From the NCBI RefSeq assembly GCF_000003605.2, contig NW_003118932.1, positions 53,273 to 64,956 of the forward strand: 11,684 nucleotides of DNA, written 5' to 3'. Shown here one piece after another: positions 7,632-11,684 of the stretch. Under the pieces are notes generated by a model. The model was not told where the DNA came from, did no database searches, and worked only from the letters and a program-made list of their open reading frames with translations. The DNA is from Saccoglossus kowalevskii (lineage: Eukaryota; Hemichordata; Enteropneusta; Harrimaniidae). Numbering within the stretch: the first letter of the stretch is position 1; the number at the start of each line of letters is the position of its first letter. The position numbers and the translations under genes were made by a program.

Positions 7632-8999
7632 GACGATGACATTTATGAATTTTCATTCTTTTAATTCAAAATATTTAAATTTTACCATTTTCATACTGTA
7701 TTCTTTTTAAAAAAAAACTTCAGTATTTTTTTTTCTGTTTCAAACCATGATAACAAAAAATGTCAGAAAAGGTATTTTTGAACATTTTAATAAAATGAAA
7801 AATAATTGAAATTTATAGTGTCTTCTCATCAGTTAAAACAATAACATTTTAATATTCTGTTTATGAATAACAAAAATAGAAATTCAGAATAAGGTAATTT
7901 CTGTATTTTTACTTCAATTTTGAGAATGAACTTTTTTATTCACAATTTTTTCTTCGCAATAGGACTTTACATTTGCACATGTTCATATTGTGTTAGTGAA
8001 ACTAGTCACGATTTACAAAGTTTTTGAAATCAAAATATTTTCAATACACATAAATGAACCAACAATGAAATTGTATTTTCTGATTTGTGTCAATTTTATT
8101 TAAAAGTTACTCTTGAATTCTAATCAAAATTTATAGCAGTTTGTACTTCTGGCACACCAGATTCATTCTTAATTTTCAAAACATGTTTTCTGATATTCTG
8201 GAAAAAAACGTTGGGGTGGAATTTAAAAAACTACCGATTGGTGTAAAAATAATAAAAGTGTGCTTATAAAATTAATACTAAAAATTATTAGAATTAAATC
8301 AATATTGTATGTGAATGTTTTCTCAGTTACTACCAAATCACGAACTGTAAAATTCACTTGCATTATCCATATGATGGGTGTAAGGGGGAATATTTGCATT
8401 TAATCTATTATCAGAATGCTTTGATCTCCTTTGTGTTTGGAACAGTTAATGAGAGAGGTTACGCTGTCTGTCCATCTGTCCATTTGTCTGTGCATAAAAT
8501 GTAGTTAGATCAAGTGACTTGTTCATTTATTATTTCAATTTTGTGTGTATTTTTTGTCGTATTCCTGCTCAAAATACAGCTGTTGCCATGACTACATGTA
8601 ATGGCAGAGCTCTATGATGTAATTGCTCTTCTGTCATCAACCAGACCCCGTCAAACACATGTATGGACAAAGTAAATTTGACTGCAATTTCATGTATTTT
8701 TATATAATTTCTTTGTTAATTCAGAACAAATGGACATACAGTAGTTCCGCATTCTTCCACATCAAAATTCAATGTTTTAATTTTTCGGATAGTATTTCAG
8801 GCCCCCCCAAATTTGCATACAGATTACTACATGGGTGTTCATGTTACAGATCTTGACATGGCTGAGCCTGAGTTGGTACATGCTGAAAAAAACGACACAG
8901 AAATTAGTTAGGTTTTCCGATTATGATACAATCACAACCTGTATACCATTTATTCCAAAACGACTCCAGTAAAATACAGCAGCAAGAATATGTTCGACT
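7632..8999. other. A/T-rich spacer, possible intron
   Basis: No gene is recognised in this 1.37 kb. If the candidate exon is real, this is its first intron. It is strongly A/T-rich with long T and A runs (about 7708-7735). A CTGTCCAT-type slippage patch lies at 8465-8492, and an X-box-like GTTGCCATGACTAC at 8583-8596. The 77-codon open frame at 8623-8856 has no recognisable domain and no splice-site-like edges, and is not called. Confidence 0.45.
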
Positions 9000-9240
9000 G
9001 GAACAGTAACGCGGTAAAAAACAGAAATTGAACTGCACGCGAGCAGAAGTTATACAAACACTGATTGGTCAATACCGACCACGTGCGGACGTAGACTGAC
9101 CCTAATTAACATAATTTATGCATTTCAATTGGATATCAGCAGTATCACTGTAACATCGAATATGACAATAATAACAATATTATTGTTCGCAACAAAAATT
9201 GCACGTGTCGAGATCTGCAGCCTGGACGCTTGACGCCAAC
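9000..9240. other. CpG-containing islet with CCAAT- and E-box-like words
   Basis: Compared with neighbours, this stretch has many CpGs (ACGCGG, CACGCGAG, CCGACCACGTGCGGACG, GCACGTGTCGAG). It contains GATTGGTC, a reverse CCAAT box, near 9063, and two CACGTG E-boxes near 9080 and 9202. Such a mix is seen at animal promoters and enhancers, but no open frame or splice site follows that would mark a gene. Function is inference. Confidence 0.3.
9173..9187. promoter_or_regulatory. Palindromic SOX dimer-like motif
   Basis: AACAATATTATTGTT is a pair of facing SOX half-sites, AACAAT and ATTGTT, separated by three bases. Facing pairs with 3-4 base spacing are known to be bound by SoxE-group (Sox8/9/10) dimers in animals. 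The motif is seen directly and the binding is inference. It lies in the CpG-containing islet at 9000-9240. Confidence 0.35.
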
Positions 9241-10359
9241 TGAAATCACACCCTAGGTGTTGAATTTAATAGAATATGTACTTATTCATACTAGTATGAC
9301 ATGTCAATGGATGGAAGTCCAGCTAAATATGGTTGGATGCTGTAGTATTGAATGAAATTAATGCAAATTGCCGTCAGCTACATGTATTTAAATGCTGCTG
9401 CTTCAACAAGAAAAAATAATTGTTTTTTGAATCTCTTTGCTGTTCATGTGTACGATGACTCGTAATGAATACCATATCAACAAATGGATATAATTTCAAT
9501 ATAGCAATTATTATTATTGTTTTTTTATGTTTGGGTCAAATAACACATTAACAAATGAGGGCGTGATTTCGGCACGAGCCGAGTGTGTCCGGACTAATGT
9601 GAACGCACTGCTGTAATCCAAACGTGAAGGATTACAAATTTAGGCACGTTCCATGATCCCTTAATGTGAACGTAGAAGATATGTTAATTACCTGTAGTGT
9701 ATTTATTGTCAGTGTAATGGTGTTGTATTGTAATAGCCCAAATTAGCATGCCCCTAAACATCTATGCTCTGAAGAGAAACACTACTGAGTTTGTTTTATC
9801 ACCTGTATACCCTAATTATGTTGTTGATGACTAAGACCATGAGTCAATATCATCTTGAATTTCCCACTTGGTTACTGATCTGTTGCCAAGGACAGAGACT
9901 CAATGTCACTCACCTTTGAGGGACAGACCAATGATATCTATGGGGTGATCAACATCTTGTCTGTATTCCATATACACATCTTATTTTTACGTTTTTGACT
10001 GTCATTTTCATGAAACAGTAACAATTTTACTAAATTTCATTTTAAAAGAAAGATAAACACACCAACAATTCCACTTGAGTAAATAATTAACAAACACACT
10101 CATGTTGTTTGATCACTGTATATCAGAGAGAATTTTTACATAATGTTGTTCTTACTTGATGTGCATATTAATTAGTCAGAGTTCACTGACCTTCTTAAAT
10201 GGTGTTTGAAGGTGAAGGGCTTTCACAATAATGAAGTTGCTAAATTATTAATATCTAAAGTGAATAACCCATATCATATACTGATTAAATTAATTATTTA
10301 CTAAGTGTGCATCATAGATTTAGTAGTAACAGTGTAGCAAAGTTTGATCATGACATTTT
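9241..10359. other. Non-coding spacer with a second CpG-containing islet
   Basis: No gene is recognised. The part from about 9550 to 9680 is richer in CpG (GGCACGAGCCGAG, GTCCGGAC, GAACG). It holds a direct repeat TAATGTGAACG at 9595-9605 and 9662-9672, and an inverted pair TGTAATCC / GGATTACA at 9612-9619 and 9629-9636. Further right are an AP-1-like TGAGTCA (9840-9846), a POU octamer ATGCAAAT (9361-9368) and otherwise ordinary A/T-rich sequence. Confidence 0.45.
9595..9672. repeat. 11-bp direct repeat enclosing a TAATCC palindrome
   Basis: TAATGTGAACG occurs at 9595-9605 and exactly again at 9662-9672. Between them is a perfect 8-bp inverted pair, TGTAATCC (9612-9619) and GGATTACA (9629-9636), with a 9-base spacer. 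TAATCC is the core bound by Otx/Pitx/Bicoid-type (K50) homeodomains. The arrangement could be a homeodomain dimer site, or a short insertion flanked by an 11-bp target duplication. The sequence alone does not decide. Confidence 0.4.
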
Positions 10360-10557
10360 CTGTAGAATACTTTATTTTTGCTTGGAATTTATTTTCATTA
10401 TTTTCGCTGAAGGGATGATAATAAAATCCAGCGAATATACTTTTTTTCCTGTATTTCACTTTAAACTCATCAAAAAACTGAAAATAAATTCCATACAAAA
10501 CGACCAAAAAGCCTTTTCAGTGAAAATTAATTCCAGCGAAAATTAAGTATTCCACAG
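10360..10557 (-). mobile_element. Tc1/mariner-like MITE, copy 3 (complete, inverted)
   Basis: At 198 bp this is the longest copy, in the opposite orientation to those at 1404 and 4342. On the plus strand it begins CTGTAGAATACTTTATTTT and ends AATTAAGTATTCCACAG. Its right edge is followed by TA (10558-10559); the left flank is TT, probably a mutated TA. Its reverse complement carries CTTTTTGG, GTTTTGTATGGAATTTATT and TATTCGCTGGATTTTAT in the same order as copies 1 and 2. Open frames across it on both strands (10301-10507 minus, 10307-10546 plus) arise from the repeat arms and are not genes. Confidence 0.88.
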
Positions 10558-10589
10558 TATCTAACAAACTTTAAATATTTATTTATATC

Positions 10590-10609
10590 TATTTATTTAT
10601 TTATTTATT
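10590..10609. repeat. TTTA/ATTT microsatellite
   Basis: About five tandem ATTT-type tetranucleotides lie just downstream of MITE copy 3, within a broader A/T tract (10568-10612). This is a short simple repeat. Confidence 0.8.
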
Positions 10610-10612
10610 ATT

Positions 10613-10889
10613 CAAACATTTTCTTTTGACCATAATGATTTGACCCAGACATTTTCTGTGTCAAAATCGCAGAACTATCCATTTTTACGCAATCTGGGAA
10701 GTTCGAATCACTAAACAAATTACAGGACAACTAAGCTGATATATAAAGCTGAACCAACACAAACAAAAATTATATCTGAAAATTAAATATTCGTGGTAAT
10801 TTTAAGTGTAACCGGACTGGAGAATTTGTTATTACTCTAAATATCCAAACATATTTTAGTATACGATAGTAGTATGAATAATGATAGTA
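10613..10889. other. A/T-rich non-coding spacer
   Basis: No gene is recognised. GTTCGAATC at 10701-10709 resembles a tRNA B-box, but no A-box or cloverleaf can be drawn around it. A short imperfect duplication, ATAGTATGAAT-type, lies at about 10868-10895. Confidence 0.5.
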
Positions 10890-10971
10890 TGAATGAACTT
10901 TGACCTAACATGATTCTCCACCCTGAGTGAACATGGGTGGGTAAAATGTAGCTAATCTAAGTGAATTTGAT

Positions 10972-11129
10972 GGAAAGAGTTTTGTACCCCCATTCCTAGG
11001 ACGCAAAACACTTTGTATATGCCCTTATAAGGACACCTATAGTTATCTAGAGAGGACGTGTACAATCGAATTGGAGGGCTGGGGTGAGAGTTGGTGTTAA
11101 GGGTGGAGGGTACAAAAAAAACTCTTTCC
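10972..11129 (+). mobile_element. C/G-armed foldback element, unit A
   Basis: This 158-bp element has inverted ends: GGAAAGAGTTTTGTACCCCC (10972-10991) and, on the right, GGGTACAAAAAAAACTCTTTCC (11108-11129), which is its reverse complement apart from A-tract length. The interior shares TTGTATATGCCC, TAAGGACA, CTAGAG, AATTG/GAAT and a G-rich right arm with unit B. No clear target duplication is visible because related spacers lie on each side. A MITE or a foldback satellite monomer would both fit. Confidence 0.65.
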
Positions 11130-11156
11130 AACTTGACCAACCTGAGTGAACTTGAT

Positions 11157-11356
11157 GGAAACAGTTCGTTTTGCACCCCTAACCCTAACCCCTAACCCTA
11201 ACCCTACCCTAATCCCACCCTACCCTCCAGTGCTTCCAAACTTAATTGTATATGCCCCTCCTAAGGACAACTAGCTTTCTAGAGGAGACAATTGAATAGA
11301 GGGACTCGGGTGTGGGTGAGGGTTAGACCTCAGGGTGGGGTGCAAAAGGAACTCTT
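11157..11356 (+). mobile_element. C/G-armed foldback element, unit B
   Basis: This second copy of unit A is about 200 bp. Its ends, AGTTCGTTTTGCACCCC (11163-11179) and GGGGTGCAAAAGGAACT (11337-11353), are reverse complements with one mismatch. The interior repeats TTGTATATGCCC, CTAAGGACAA, CTAGAGGA and ACAATTGAATAGAGGG in the order of unit A. It is longer because of a C-rich CCCTAA-type array in the left arm (11176-11228). The right arm is G-rich, so the two arms are partly complementary beyond the ends. Confidence 0.65.
11176..11228. repeat. Interstitial telomere-like CCCTAA array
   Basis: Nine runs of three or four C's are separated mostly by TAA, TA or A: several exact CCCTAA units followed by degenerate CCCTA, CCCA and CCCTCC forms. 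The minus strand reads TTAGGG, the telomeric repeat of vertebrates and many invertebrates. The array is only about 53 bp and sits inside the left arm of foldback unit B, so it is not a chromosome end. It could come from telomere capture during break repair or from slippage of the element's own C-rich arm. Confidence 0.8.
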
Positions 11357-11450
11357 TTTAACTTGACCTAAATTGAGTGGGTAATATACAGCTACCCTGA
11401 GTGAATTTGATCTAACCTGGGTGAGTAGGCAAGATGCAGGTGCCTACAGC

Positions 11451-11684
11451 AAGCTTTGATTGATATTGGATGGCTTAATTTTGAGCTGCGAGGCATAAGC
11501 GAGGAAGACTTTGTCATTTTATTGTTGAAATTTGACATACATGGGACATCTTGTTATAAGCGATGAGAGAAATATCAACCTGGAGCTTCAGGCTATATAG
11601 ACCACTGTGGGTGGTGAAAATAAACCAACCATGTCTAGTATTGTTTGCTTATTCGTGATGCATGCATCAACGAGCTATCGTGAT
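11451..11684. other. Non-coding spacer at window end
   Basis: No gene or repeat is recognised. ATAAGCGA occurs twice, near 11497 and 11556, within about 60 bases, and GGTGGTGAAAATAAACC near 11611 loosely recalls the ends of the TTAA MITE. Neither is enough for a call. Confidence 0.45.

Larger units (their letters stand above)
10897..11450. repeat. Composite tandem repeat region (two foldback units plus spacers)
   Basis: Two homologous foldback units (10972-11129 and 11157-11356) are separated and bordered by related spacers. The spacers carry TTGACCTAA or TTGACC, CCCTGAGTGAA-type words (10920-10931, 11140-11150, 11395-11405), GGGTAA-A-TA-AGCTA (10939-10955, 11379-11394) and GTGAATTTGAT (10961-10971, 11401-11411). 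The left border of the first unit resembles the right border of the second, so the whole block looks like duplication of a longer unit of about 190-230 bp. It does not code; the minus-strand open frame at 10952-11176 runs through repeat sequence. Confidence 0.75.

Noticed and set aside
9569-9580. TTCGGCACGAG, which resembles a cDNA-library adaptor
   Set aside because: The surrounding sequence is continuous with its neighbours on both sides and there is no poly(A) or vector sequence. The word is part of a short CGGC-ACGA-GCCG palindrome.
10301-10546. Overlapping open frames on both strands
   Set aside because: They lie across MITE copy 3 and its flank and result from the inverted arms.
10690-10715. 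tRNA-like B-box (GTTCGAATC), possible tRNA or SINE
   Set aside because: No A-box at the right distance upstream, no acceptor stem and no cloverleaf could be drawn.
10952-11176. 74-codon minus-strand open frame
   Set aside because: It runs through foldback unit A and the spacer, which is repeat DNA and is not preserved as a frame in unit B.

Overview
The window looks like non-coding DNA from a eukaryotic, probably animal, genome. It is roughly two-thirds A+T by eye. Stop codons are dense in every frame, and the longest open frames (about 60-80 codons) are A/T-rich and partly explained by repeats. There is no operon-like packing, no Shine-Dalgarno pattern and no recognisable protein domain. 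Short foldback (MITE-like) elements, a 32-bp minisatellite, TTAGGG-type interstitial repeats and frequent TACATGTA-type words fit a marine invertebrate. I lean to a mollusc or another lophotrochozoan, but this is an inference from style and not from a gene.

Layout. 1-1400 is A/T-rich spacer with a GATG microsatellite (556-587) and an imperfect palindrome (1045-1181) holding an RFX-like X-box and a nuclear-receptor DR1 motif. The first full copy of a 167-198 bp Tc1/mariner-like MITE is at 1404-1585. Further copies are at 4342-4508 and, inverted, 10360-10557, with a decayed end at 3239-3307. A second MITE with TTAA ends (piggyBac-like) is at 5353-5596. A minisatellite with an almost exact 32-bp period (10 units) occupies 6613-6931 and carries four perfect CArG boxes. 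About 620 bp downstream, in a more CpG-containing stretch with two hairpins and a TATA-like box, is the only stretch that resembles gene structure: an ATG in good context at 7554, open to a splice-donor-like site at 7627/7628. 7632-10359 is spacer with two CpG-containing islets (about 9000-9240 and 9550-9680). 10890-11450 holds two tandem copies of a C/G-rich foldback element, one carrying a degenerate telomere-like CCCTAA array.

Function. No multi-gene system can be supported. The most defensible reading is an intergenic or intronic region built largely from small non-autonomous transposons and tandem repeats, possibly containing the 5' end of one gene on the + strand near 7.3-7.63 kb. Calls on transcription-factor motifs are sequence matches only. 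I could not run alignments, RNA mapping or database searches.
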